A stretch of DNA of 64,000 bases from Anoxynatronum buryatiense (GTDB taxonomy: Bacteria > Bacillota > Clostridia > Peptostreptococcales > Tindalliaceae). Where the stretch lies: positions 186,001 through 250,000 of the forward strand of contig NZ_FXUF01000005.1 in the NCBI RefSeq assembly GCF_900182905.1, written 5' to 3'. A program made the position numbers and the translations under genes. The notes under the pieces are model-generated. The model was not told the origin of the DNA. It did not search any database and saw only the letters and a program-made list of their open reading frames with translations. This document shows positions 17,229 to 25,882 of the stretch, one piece after another; position 1 is the stretch's first letter, and each line of letters begins with the position of its first letter.

Positions 17229-19004
17229 TCAGTTCAGCATTTTGAACATCTCTGCCAGGGCACTGCGCCGGGTCACGGTTACTTCGCCCACATAGACCAG
17301 ATTGTTTCGCTGAGGCACTTCCTTTACTGTCAGGCGCACCGGTGCCTCACCGGTTTCCGGGTTGACGATGCCCACCCACAGGCCGTATGTGCCTGGCGTC
17401 AGATCCTCGGGCACCTCCAGCCGGGTTTCATGAGTCTCCACCATTTGAGGAAACAGCGTTCTCACACGCTCACTCACCACTGCTTCAGCCACCGTTTCTC
17501 CCGCAGGCGTCTGAAGACGCAGCACGATGGGCCAGTCTTCATAAAAGGGGGCCGTTCCCTCATTGCTCCAGGTGCTTTGAACCGTCAGGGTATTTCCCGC
17601 CGTCACCCGGTCGCTGTGGGCGGCCTGGCGTATCATGAACCGGTAACCGATATGGCTGAACAGCTTTTCCTGATTCACCCGGGTCTCATTGTCCATGTAG
17701 AAAAAGGCTTCATTCAGCCAGGTGAGGTGAGTATCCCGGGCCATTTGAATGGTGGCGTCAATGTAAGCATTGGTGAGAAAGCGCTGGTCACCGGTGTAGA
17801 GAAATTCTCCCCCTGAAGGCGCTGTTTTCCAGAAATCCGGCATGGCCGGATGCGTATCTCCCGTGTAATGATCCACGTATCCGTTTTCATACCAGTTTTG
17901 ATGATACTGATACGTGTCCACCGCTGATCCAAAGGCATGGTTGTGGAGGCCAAAGTGATGATCCAGCACCACCTGCCGGGGGTATCGAACACTCACCAGT
18001 GTCTGTTGAAACACTTCAGCATACTTTTCTTCGTACTGGGAAGCGATTTCTTTCACCGGGTATCTTCCCGCTGCTCCCGCCTGCTGAATAAAGTGGGTGT
18101 GCATCTCCCCCCAGTGCCCCAGGCTTCCCATGACAATTGCGTAGGTTTTGTCATTGTCATAGCGTTCTGCCACTGCTTCCAGCGCCTGGTGGTGGTATGC
18201 CATGAGCAGAGGGCTGGCATAATTGGGACTGAAACCGCCCCGGTATTCCACCCCGCCATCGGGCAGGTCCATTTTCCATCGGTAGAAGGTACCCACACCT
18301 GGGATATCGGCGGTGTCGGCAAAGGTGGCGTTAAACTGACGGATCACCTGCCGGTCATTGCGAATCAGCTGAAGGGCCCTTTCCGCCTCCCGCACGTCTT
18401 CCTGGTTCCCCAGGCGCCGGGCTTCTTCCAGACGCCGGCTGTAATCTGCAGCCGCCTCTTCTTTCAGAGCTTCATACATCCACAGGGGAATATCAATGTG
18501 TGCTTCGGTAATTTCCCGGCTAAGAGTGGGATAATCCATCACCAACATGAGCATGTACTGGTTTTGATGTTCTTCAATCCAGTACCGGAAATTGTTTTGC
18601 TCCTCCACTTCACTGAAATCAATGTTTCCTTTTTCCGCTTCAATTTCCCGCCAGGTATAGCCAGCCACCACCAGCGTGCCCTCCACATAGCGGGTGCGGT
18701 ATTTGGCGGGGGCCACTGCCCCCATAAAGGGGTTGGGCACATAGCGGGTGTCTTGCTGAAAAATCACCTGCCGGGTGGATTGGGCCACAGGCAGCGCCCC
18801 CTCCATTTCCTGCAGCCGGTTCATTCGGGGCATCACCAGCAGTGCGGCGACCGCCAGCGCTGCCATTACCATCACCAGTATTCGTCGAAACCCAGGTTTT
18901 TCCAACAATCGCCTGCCGTCTCCCGGTTTTACTGCAGCCGGTTGACGACGTTGCCGAAACAACACCGTTGTTTTTTCATGCAGCTCTGTTCCCGTGATGT
19001 TCAT
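17229..19004 (-). CDS. Membrane-anchored DUF4832 protein
   Basis: A 591-residue paralog of the protein at 13215-15698. It has a short cytoplasmic N-tail, one membrane helix (ILVMVMAALAVAALLVM) with no clear cleavage site, then the same barrel-like and DUF4832 domains. Shared segments include NPFMGAVA, VVAGYTW.EIE, GVGTFYRW.MDLP, GGVEYRGGFSPNYASPLL, GHWGEMHT and PDFWKTAPSG. It lacks the proline linkers and Ig-like repeats. Start ATG 19004 has AAGGGGTG at good distance; the longer reading to 19049 lacks one. It directly follows the flippase gene, so it is probably part of the exopolysaccharide operon and acts outside the membrane on the polymer. Confidence 0.83.
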   Translation of the reverse strand: MNITGTELHEKTTVLFRQRRQPAAVKPGDGRRLLEKPGFRRILVMVMAALAVAALLVMPRMNRLQEMEGALPVAQSTRQVIFQQDTRYVPNPFMGAVAPAKYRTRYVEGTLVVAGYTWREIEAEKGNIDFSEVEEQNNFRYWIEEHQNQYMLMLVMDYPTLSREITEAHIDIPLWMYEALKEEAAADYSRRLEEARRLGNQEDVREAERALQLIRNDRQVIRQFNATFADTADIPGVGTFYRWKMDLPDGGVEYRGGFSPNYASPLLMAYHHQALEAVAERYDNDKTYAIVMGSLGHWGEMHTHFIQQAGAAGRYPVKEIASQYEEKYAEVFQQTLVSVRYPRQVVLDHHFGLHNHAFGSAVDTYQYHQNWYENGYVDHYTGDTHPAMPDFWKTAPSGGEFLYTGDQRFLTNAYIDATIQMARDTHLTWLNEAFFYMDNETRVNQEKLFSHIGYRFMIRQAAHSDRVTAGNTLTVQSTWSNEGTAPFYEDWPIVLRLQTPAGETVAEAVVSERVRTLFPQMVETHETRLEVPEDLTPGTYGLWVGIVNPETGEAPVRLTVKEVPQRNNLVYVGEVTVTRRSALAEMFKMLN

Positions 19005-19121
19005 GGTGATTTCACCCCTTTGTGCCTTCCATGCTTTCTTGATACCCAAAATGACGTGAGTGGAACGTTTTAATTGAAGACCACCGATGTTGCCCGGTGC
19101 AGCTGCCTCCAGTCATACCGT

Positions 19122-20654
19122 TTACGGTGCCTCTTTTTTCACAGGTTTGCCCATTCCCAACCGACGCAGAATGCTTAAGCGCTCCTCAGGTGTGAGCAGC
19201 ACCCAAAATATCAGGGGGAGAAACAGCAGGTTCAGCAACATCCCTTTTGTCAAAAATCCGGTCAGCACGGTACCGTCCAGCAGCCGGTTCAGCCCGTATC
19301 CAAATGCCAGGGCAATGCCTGAAACCACACCGTTTTTCAGAAAAACCACCCGGAAATGATGCATCAAATCCAGCTGCAGCAGTTTTCGGTAATAAAAGTT
19401 GGTCATGACAAAGGATCCCAAAAACAGGGTGGTGGCCGTGGCCAGGGCTGCTCCCATGGGGCCGATGCGCTGCACCAGATAGACGGTTGCAACAATGTTC
19501 ACAATGGCGCTCCCCAGATAGATATAGGTGCTGATTCGGTGCCGCTTCATCACGTACAACAGTTCAACGCCTGTGCTTTGTGCCAGAATCAGCCAATAAG
19601 GAATCAGTATGGTGATGGCATAGACATAGGTCATGGGATAGCGATGACCGATCCAGAGCACGACAAAATCCCGCCCCAGCACCAAAAAGTTGACCACGGC
19701 AAAGCTCATGAGGATGGCCAGCACCCGGGAACTGCGGGTAAAGAGACTGCTGGCCCGGGCCTTGGACTCTGCCAGATCTTTCACCACGTAGTGGGCCATG
19801 AACTTGGGAAGAAATAACCCGGAGAAGGCGATGCTGTAGCGATAAAAATAATCGATGAGCCGCTGGCTGAGGGCATACTCGGCAATGACCTCCGCATTGG
19901 TGAACATGCCCAGCACAATGTTGTCGGTGTTCCAGTAGAGGGTATGGGCCACTCCTGAAAGAAACACAAAGGTGGTGTATTGAAACAGTTTGTGAAAAAG
20001 AGCCTTATCCAGATGAAAGAGCCGGATTTTCAAATGATACCGGAACACCGACACCAGGGCAAAGAGTAGATTGGCCGACTGCACCAAAATCATTTCCACC
20101 AGAAACACTGCCACGATGCCGCCGCCCAGCCGCAGAACCGTTGTAACTGTCAACAGTTTCAGCAGCGCTTTCACCGTTCCGATATTGAACAGCAGGGAGA
20201 AACGCCCCCGCCCCCGAAGATGGGACTGAAACAGGGAGGCAGGAATGTTCAGCCCTGCATTGGCCGCCGCAATGAGAAAACTGGTTTTTGCCAGGGTCAG
20301 CTCAGTGCCGGTAAAAGCAAAAATGTGCCCAAAATAATGGTATAACACCGCCACACCGCCAAGAAAAACCAGACCGGTGCCTATGTACAGAGTCAGTACA
20401 ATGGAGACAATGGCCCCCTCCATCTCCTCTTTTTTTTCCTCCGCATATTTGGCCACATACCGTTCAATGGTTTTTCCCAGCCCCATGCTCATGAGTTCGG
20501 AATAAATGGTGAGGCTGATGACAAACTGATAGATGCCATAATGACTTTTTCCCACATGGGATTCCACGATGGGCACCAGAATCAATGCAGCCAGAATATT
20601 AATGAATAAGTTGGTATAGGATGACAGGGCATCCCGCCGAAGTGACTGTTCCAT
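19122..20654 (-). CDS. Wzx-type polysaccharide flippase
   Basis: About 510 residues with 12-14 hydrophobic segments, the MATE/MVF-fold polysaccharide export family. The N-terminus (SYTNLFINILAALILVPIVESHVG) and the AEYALSQRLIDYFYRYSIAFSGLFLPKF region are typical of Wzx/RfbX proteins that flip lipid-linked repeat units to the outer leaflet. I chose ATG 20654 (MEQSLRRD) with AGGTG just upstream; GTG 20663 overlaps the ribosome site. It sits downstream of the glycosyltransferases in the same transcript direction and pairs functionally with the Wzy-type ligase at 27008-28525. Confidence 0.88.
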   Translation of the reverse strand: MEQSLRRDALSSYTNLFINILAALILVPIVESHVGKSHYGIYQFVISLTIYSELMSMGLGKTIERYVAKYAEEKKEEMEGAIVSIVLTLYIGTGLVFLGGVAVLYHYFGHIFAFTGTELTLAKTSFLIAAANAGLNIPASLFQSHLRGRGRFSLLFNIGTVKALLKLLTVTTVLRLGGGIVAVFLVEMILVQSANLLFALVSVFRYHLKIRLFHLDKALFHKLFQYTTFVFLSGVAHTLYWNTDNIVLGMFTNAEVIAEYALSQRLIDYFYRYSIAFSGLFLPKFMAHYVVKDLAESKARASSLFTRSSRVLAILMSFAVVNFLVLGRDFVVLWIGHRYPMTYVYAITILIPYWLILAQSTGVELLYVMKRHRISTYIYLGSAIVNIVATVYLVQRIGPMGAALATATTLFLGSFVMTNFYYRKLLQLDLMHHFRVVFLKNGVVSGIALAFGYGLNRLLDGTVLTGFLTKGMLLNLLFLPLIFWVLLTPEERLSILRRLGMGKPVKKEAP

Positions 20655-20694
20655 GTTCTTCACCTGTGCTTCCCTGTGGAATGGCTGATACGTA

Positions 20695-21834
20695 TCATGC
20701 GAACCGCTGCCGGATCATCGACGCATAGGGTTCCCCCATGACCTCTATCTGGTGGTGCTCTCGCCCATATTTCAGTGCACCCGTCCCCAGCTGCCGCAGC
20801 GTGTCATCGTCAAGCCGGCGCAGAAAGTCTTCCATCTGCTGCATGTCATCATGGCAGCAAATTCCCAGCCCGTGGCGGGTTATGACGCCGTCGGGATCCA
20901 CCTTGAGAGAGGCAATGGGAGCACCTCCCAGGCAGGCCTGTACGAAAGAATTGGGAAAGCCCTCATATTCAGAGGTGTTCACCAGTGCCCTGGCGCTGTT
21001 GTAATGCGCCTGGATTTCACGAAAAGGCACCGATGGCAAAAAAGTGAGATTGGGCAGGGATTTGGCCAGGGATGTCATTTCTGCGGCCTGGGCCAGAAAT
21101 GCCGGTGGTTCCATGGGGGAAGGGGGCGGCATAATCATTTTAAAGGATAAATGAGGCAATTGCTGTGCCAGCTGCAGAAACAGCCGGGGCCGTTTCAGGG
21201 CAATACACCGGCCTACCCAGAGAATATCTTTTTTCTCCTGAAAATTGATGGCCTCCCCCGCAGGAAACCCGTTGGGCACCACCCGGCTTTCCACCTGCAT
21301 GCGTTCTTTTAGAAGCCGCTGCTGCTGCACCGTTTGGGTCAGCACCTCATCGGCCCGGTACAACCCCAGGCGGTAGAGGTGATAGGTGCGCCTGCCCCCG
21401 GCAGCAGAAGGGCTGGTGAAAGCGGTGTCGTTATCGGAGGCCAGCCGGTGGATCATGTACTTGTTGCGAAATACTTTAAAAAACAAAGCAGCCCATCCCA
21501 CCATGTCATTAGCCATTTCCGTCAGCATTACCTGGGCCGGACTCCGCCACAGGGTGCGCCACAGCCGGCTGTAAAAGACCAGTTTCTGTTTGGGCGTTTT
21601 CTGGTGCCAGCCAAAATACCGAATTTTTTCCAGCCGCACCCCATCCCTGAACTCCGGTTCGTCAGGCTGCCCAAAATCACCCACGTAAAATATCACTGAG
21701 AAATCAGGCTGCTGCGCCAGATACACCGCCAGATTATACTGGTCCACCTCGGCACCGCCAAAGGCGGGGGGAGCATCGGGATTAAACAGGGGATAGGCAT
21801 TGGCGGATAAAAAAGCGATCTGAATTTTCTTCAC
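20695..21834 (-). CDS. Glycosyltransferase family 4
   Basis: About 379 residues with a GT-B layout. The N-terminal half has FGGAEVDQYNLAVYLAQQ; the C-terminal half has ILWVGRCIALKRPRLFLQLA and the retaining-GT signature region NTSEYEGFPNSFVQACLGGAPIAS (E-x7-type donor loop). It transfers a sugar from a nucleotide donor to the growing lipid-linked repeat at the inner face of the membrane. The GTG at 21834 is preferred, with GAGAGGGG eight nt upstream; the longer TTG reading runs through that site. It lies between the GNAT gene and the flippase. Confidence 0.87.
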   Translation of the reverse strand: MKKIQIAFLSANAYPLFNPDAPPAFGGAEVDQYNLAVYLAQQPDFSVIFYVGDFGQPDEPEFRDGVRLEKIRYFGWHQKTPKQKLVFYSRLWRTLWRSPAQVMLTEMANDMVGWAALFFKVFRNKYMIHRLASDNDTAFTSPSAAGGRRTYHLYRLGLYRADEVLTQTVQQQRLLKERMQVESRVVPNGFPAGEAINFQEKKDILWVGRCIALKRPRLFLQLAQQLPHLSFKMIMPPPSPMEPPAFLAQAAEMTSLAKSLPNLTFLPSVPFREIQAHYNSARALVNTSEYEGFPNSFVQACLGGAPIASLKVDPDGVITRHGLGICCHDDMQQMEDFLRRLDDDTLRQLGTGALKYGREHHQIEVMGEPYASMIRQRFA

Positions 21835-21879
21835 ACCTGATACCCCTCTCTCTTTCAAGTCATTCTCAACTGCGGCAGG

Positions 21880-22530
21880 CTAATCCCGCGATTCTTCCTT
21901 TAATACATCGTCTTCCCATGATCGAACCATATTGATTTTTTTAAATCGCAGATCGATATGATGAATGGTTTGATAACGCCGGAATCCATATCGCCGAATA
22001 GATTTTTCAGAAAACCGGTTCCCTTCATCCACCATGGTACTGGCTGTGTCACAACCTTTTTTCTTTCCCAGTGTCAGCAAGGCCTGCGTGGCATATTTTT
22101 GCGCCCCCCGATTGCGGTGCTGTTTAAACGTATAGCCGTCGAAGAGGAACACGTTGCCCACTTCATCCGGCACCAGGTATTCCATGGACTCATCATAGGT
22201 TTCCCGGAAAGCAAGGCAATAATACCCCAGAATCTGTTCCGCTGTGTCCATCACCACATACACCCGCTCTTTAGTCTCCTTTTTTAACCGTTCTGCCAGT
22301 TTTTCCTGTTTTTCCGGCAGAATCTCGTCCGAATACGTCTGAATCATGCACTGAAACAGCCTGTGATCCATCTCTGTCAGCTTCAATCTTTCATCGCATG
22401 TCACAGGCGCCACATGCTTCAATTTTACCCGATAAACATGAGTGCGCAGGTAAACACGACGGAGGATCCGCCGAATGATTCCAATTATTCTCTCTGTTTT
22501 AATGATGAAAACCAGCTTTCCAAATAACAT
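21880..22530 (-). CDS. GNAT-family N-acetyltransferase in the exopolysaccharide locus
   Basis: A 216-residue protein. The core from about residue 50 has a GNAT pattern: VYVVMDTAEQILGYYCLAF for the central strands and HRNRGAQKYATQALL as the acetyl-CoA loop and helix (Q/R-x-x-G-x-A). The first 40 residues are basic and partly hydrophobic (KLVFIIKTERIIGIIRRILRR), which may associate with the membrane. It has AAAGGA before the ATG. Sitting beside three FemAB-like genes and a deacetylase, it may acylate an amino sugar in the repeat unit; the acceptor is unknown. Confidence 0.7.
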   Translation of the reverse strand: MLFGKLVFIIKTERIIGIIRRILRRVYLRTHVYRVKLKHVAPVTCDERLKLTEMDHRLFQCMIQTYSDEILPEKQEKLAERLKKETKERVYVVMDTAEQILGYYCLAFRETYDESMEYLVPDEVGNVFLFDGYTFKQHRNRGAQKYATQALLTLGKKKGCDTASTMVDEGNRFSEKSIRRYGFRRYQTIHHIDLRFKKINMVRSWEDDVLKEESRD

Positions 22531-22563
22531 AAGATTTCCTTTCTGTTCTGTTCTATTCTGATT

Positions 22564-23316
22564 TCAGTTCAGCCACATCTTAAAGATGCAAAATAACCGG
22601 CCCTGCCATGTCAGAGGATAGTAAAATTCATACTCCTTTAAGATCTCCCCATGGAACCCTTCCTTATAATGGTTCACCTGCTGCCACGAAAGATCACCAT
22701 CGGCAGGCAGCAGCCCCCCCAGGTCATAGAGGTGTTTGCCCTTTTCTTTCCAGTAAAGCATGCACCGATAATCCACTGTTTTGCTCACAGCAGAAATCAA
22801 CTGAATGCGGTGTGCCTCTGTTTCATTCAACCGCTCTGTGAATCCAAAATATGGAAGCACTTTTTCAGTGTCTTCAATCAGGATACGCTGCAACAGAAGC
22901 CGGTCTTCATACCATGCTGTTACCATACCAATGCGGTGATGGGCCAGCAACTGGTACACCCGCCGGCGCTCTGAAGGTTCAAATCCCTTCATACGGGTAA
23001 AGTCATCGTATTTCTCCAGGAAACTGTCCACCTGCATTTTCGTCGGTGATTCTTCAATTTCTATGACAAGGGATTCATCCCGGAGCATCCGTCGGATGGC
23101 CTTGCGGGTGCTGTCACGAAAAGAATGCAGCAATGCCTCTTCATCACGGTTTAAGTCAATGACTGCAGTGGCGTACTCCCGGGCACCGGGATACGACTGG
23201 CGGCAGAAAAAATAATACACCACATCATACCCAGGATCCCTGCGCTTGATTTCCGGGGCATAGTACACATCTTTGATGCGCACAAAACCCTTCAACCGAT
23301 CTCCCACTTCAAACAT
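22564..23316 (-). CDS. FemAB/GNAT-like acyltransferase, paralog 1 of 3
   Basis: A 250-residue protein, one of three tandem relatives (next at 23442 and 24274). The shared frame is an N-terminal RIKDVYYAPE, a central DSTRKAIRRML, and a C-terminal block with DLGGLLPADG...VNHYKEGFHGEILKEYEFYYPLTWQGRLFC. The F/HYK.GFGGE block matches the phosphate-binding loop of FemX/FemAB-like transferases, which move aminoacyl or other acyl groups to amino sugars or lipid II. This copy is the most divergent of the three. AAGGAG lies nine nt before the ATG. Specific function unknown. Confidence 0.72.
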   Translation of the reverse strand: MFEVGDRLKGFVRIKDVYYAPEIKRRDPGYDVVYYFFCRQSYPGAREYATAVIDLNRDEEALLHSFRDSTRKAIRRMLRDESLVIEIEESPTKMQVDSFLEKYDDFTRMKGFEPSERRRVYQLLAHHRIGMVTAWYEDRLLLQRILIEDTEKVLPYFGFTERLNETEAHRIQLISAVSKTVDYRCMLYWKEKGKHLYDLGGLLPADGDLSWQQVNHYKEGFHGEILKEYEFYYPLTWQGRLFCIFKMWLN

Positions 23317-23441
23317 GGCTGTCTGCTCCTTTTTAAGGTATTCTTCATTGAAATATCAGAATGATGCCCTGCATGTCACCATTTATCGGCTGTCCCATTA
23401 TTCAGCTGTTCAGCCTGTCTGAAGAAATTTCTTCCGGTGCA

Positions 23442-24209
23442 CTACCCGATGCCTCCCCTGTGCGCCTTTGCCCAGCAGAAGATTCGGCCCTGCAGGGTGA
23501 GGGGGTGCATGAAATGATATTCTTTCACCGGCTTACCGCCAAATCCCAGTTTATATTGGTTCACACTGGCACAGACAGGCTGCCCGTTTTCTGTGACGAG
23601 TCCGCAAAAGTCAAAAATACGCATGCCTTTACGCCTGAAATGAAGCATGGCCTGAAAATCCAGCATTCGGTGAGAATCACAGATCAGCTGGAGCTTCTCC
23701 TTATCCACCGGGTCAAAGAGACGGGCGGTGCAGCCGCAGTAGACCACCACCCGGTCTTCATCTTCAATGTAGACATACTGACATAACACCTCTTCCCGAA
23801 CCAGCGCCTTGATAATCACCAGCCGCTGCATCAGCAGCAGTTCATCCAGCAGCCGGCGGGAACAGGCCTGGATGTGTTTAATGGAGGCAAAATGGTTATA
23901 GTAGGCAGAAAACCGGTTAAGTTCTTCTGCATCAGGACTGTCAAGGATTCGAATTTCCAAATCTTCAAAAGACGTCATTTTGCGGATGGATTTTCGAGTC
24001 TGGTAGTTGAATGAATGGAACAGACTGTCTTCATCACACGTCAGATCAATGTGCAGGGTGCAAAATTCCCGGGCATTGTTGCCCGGCTCACGACAGTGAA
24101 AATAATAGACTGCGTCATGCCCGCCGGTGGGAGGCTGCACCTCCGGCGCGTAGTAGATGTCTTCCAGTCGAATAAACCCCAGTTTTTGACGCTGATTGAC
24201 TGCAAACAT
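23442..24209 (-). CDS. FemAB/GNAT-like acyltransferase, paralog 2 of 3
   Basis: A 255-residue relative of the flanking genes. It starts MFAVNQRQKLGFIRLEDIYY, has NYQTRKSIRKM at about residue 75 and ends with DFCGLVTENGQPV..VNQYKLGFGGKPVKEYHFMHPLTLQGRIFC. The GFGG loop is intact. Likely a cytoplasmic acyltransferase acting on the exopolysaccharide or a cell-wall precursor, by family and context only. AGGTGG precedes the ATG by seven nt. The 125-bp gap to paralog 1 has no other gene. Confidence 0.74.
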   Translation of the reverse strand: MFAVNQRQKLGFIRLEDIYYAPEVQPPTGGHDAVYYFHCREPGNNAREFCTLHIDLTCDEDSLFHSFNYQTRKSIRKMTSFEDLEIRILDSPDAEELNRFSAYYNHFASIKHIQACSRRLLDELLLMQRLVIIKALVREEVLCQYVYIEDEDRVVVYCGCTARLFDPVDKEKLQLICDSHRMLDFQAMLHFRRKGMRIFDFCGLVTENGQPVCASVNQYKLGFGGKPVKEYHFMHPLTLQGRIFCWAKAHRGGIG

Positions 24210-24273
24210 GTTCCCACCACCTCTCCAACATCTGTTCAGGAGGCAGTCGCTTCTGCCTCCCGGTACCGGCTCA

Positions 24274-25056
24274 TTACCCGATGCCTCCCTGCAGTGCCTT
24301 CAACCGGCAAAACAACCGGCCCTTCAGTGTCACTGGCTGCATGAAATGATATTCAGTGGCAATCTCGCCTCCAAATCCAAGTTTGTAGTGATCCACATTG
24401 CCTGCTTCCGGGTTTTCCGGATCAAGGGTCAGGCCGCAAAAATCGTAGTGGGCCTTCCCTTTATCCCGGGTATACAGCATGCACTGGTAATCCAGTGCCC
24501 GGTTCATTTTGCCAATAAGACTGACTTTTTCAATATCCTCTTCAACGGAAAAACGGGTGTTGTACCCATAATAGGCTACTATTTTCCTGTCTGTTTCAAC
24601 CAGCAGGAACTGGCACAGGATTTCATCTGCCAGTCTGGCAGTGGCCAGCGCCAGTCGTTCTTCGTCTGCCAGCAGGTGTAACAGTTCCTGGTTGCAGGGC
24701 TGAATGCCCTTTTGGGATGCAAACTGGTCATAGGCTGACACGAAGGCCTCCAATTTTTCGCCCCCGCTTTGTTGGAGGCTGCTGAGCGCCTTCACCTCCA
24801 GGGAGATGCACGGATTCTCCATGGCCCGCCGAATGGCGTTTCGAGTACTTTTTCGGAAGGAAGCCAGCAGGGCTTCCGGCTCCTGGGAAACATCGATGAG
24901 GAGGGTGTGAAATGGTTTGGACCCCGGCCCTGGAATTTCGCAATGATAATAGTAAATCACGTCGATGACCGGTGACGGCGGCTGGAGCGCAGAGGCATAG
25001 TAGATGTCCTTGATGCGGATGAGTCCCAGTTTGGTCCGATGGTTGATTGCAAACAC
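24274..25056 (-). CDS. FemAB/GNAT-like acyltransferase, paralog 3 of 3
   Basis: A 260-residue relative. I start it at GTG 25056 (V-FAINHRTKLGLIRIKDIYY) because AGGAGG lies eight nt upstream and the protein then aligns end to end with paralog 2; a longer reading to 25113 would overlap the deacetylase gene. It keeps SFRKSTRNAIRRAM and VDHYKLGFGGEIATEYHFMQPVTLKGRLFC. The three-copy set suggests several acyl donors or acceptors. Function is inferred from family and neighbours. Confidence 0.74.
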   Translation of the reverse strand: MFAINHRTKLGLIRIKDIYYASALQPPSPVIDVIYYYHCEIPGPGSKPFHTLLIDVSQEPEALLASFRKSTRNAIRRAMENPCISLEVKALSSLQQSGGEKLEAFVSAYDQFASQKGIQPCNQELLHLLADEERLALATARLADEILCQFLLVETDRKIVAYYGYNTRFSVEEDIEKVSLIGKMNRALDYQCMLYTRDKGKAHYDFCGLTLDPENPEAGNVDHYKLGFGGEIATEYHFMQPVTLKGRLFCRLKALQGGIG

Positions 25057-25093
25057 AGCATTAGCCTCCTGATCTTGGATGAATTGAAGTGAT

Positions 25094-25882
25094 TCAGCGT
25101 TCCTGATCAACAACTGATTGATGTTTCATTGCCCGCAGGGGACGCACCCCCCGGTGGTAGATGACCCGTTTCAGCTTAAACAGGCTGTTCAGCGGGCCAT
25201 GATACCATTGCCGGGGAAGGCTGGCCACCTGGGAAAAGGGCACCATCACATCATTTGTTTTCAGATGGTCCTCTATTTCTTTCATGGCAGCTTCTTCCAG
25301 ATCATCCAGGTGAAGGCAGATGGTGAAGACTCCCACCGGAAAAGGTTTTTGAGACTGCCAGTTTTGCTGGGGAACAAAAATCAGCCCATGATGCCGGTAA
25401 GGATACACTGCCACACCATCGGTGACATAGCGAAACCCCAGCTTTTTCAGAGCGCGAAAGGTGTTGTCATCACTGGTGTGCGAGGGAGCCATCCAAATGT
25501 CACTTTCCAGCCCCTGGGCCCGCAGCATAGCCTGGCCGTCACGAATCATCTGGTATTGGGTCTCATAGGGGAGACCGGCAAACTCTGAGCTGGATACCCG
25601 GCCATAGAGACGCTGGTTGACGGACTGCTGCCGGGTGGTGTATAAGTGCCGATAGCCATGCTGGGCAATTTCAGCCCGCTTTTCTGCCACCAGGGTGCGC
25701 ATGATCTGGTGAAAATCTTCCCGGGGCGGGTCAAACTGAAGGCTTTCATCCTGATTGTCCGGGATGACCCCCAACAAAGGCACCACGCCCCGCTGTTGAA
25801 ACATGGCCATCACCCGTTCAAAACGGGACCACATCATGGCCGGATGAATGTCGTCAATGCGATAGATATACTTAACCTCCAT
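25094..25882 (-). CDS. DUF2334-type polysaccharide deacetylase
   Basis: A 262-residue protein with a NodB-like deacetylase layout. YRIDDIHP near the N-terminus supplies the metal Asp pair, AEIAQHGYRH supplies the metal His, and WMAPSHTSDDNTFRALKKLGFRYVTDG is the typical MT3/MT4 region of DUF2334 members. Such enzymes remove N-acetyl groups from amino sugars. No signal peptide is visible, so it probably acts inside on a lipid-linked or nucleotide-linked intermediate. It would create the free amino groups that the neighbouring FemAB/GNAT proteins could re-acylate (inference). Confidence 0.82.
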   Translation of the reverse strand: MEVKYIYRIDDIHPAMMWSRFERVMAMFQQRGVVPLLGVIPDNQDESLQFDPPREDFHQIMRTLVAEKRAEIAQHGYRHLYTTRQQSVNQRLYGRVSSSEFAGLPYETQYQMIRDGQAMLRAQGLESDIWMAPSHTSDDNTFRALKKLGFRYVTDGVAVYPYRHHGLIFVPQQNWQSQKPFPVGVFTICLHLDDLEEAAMKEIEDHLKTNDVMVPFSQVASLPRQWYHGPLNSLFKLKRVIYHRGVRPLRAMKHQSVVDQER

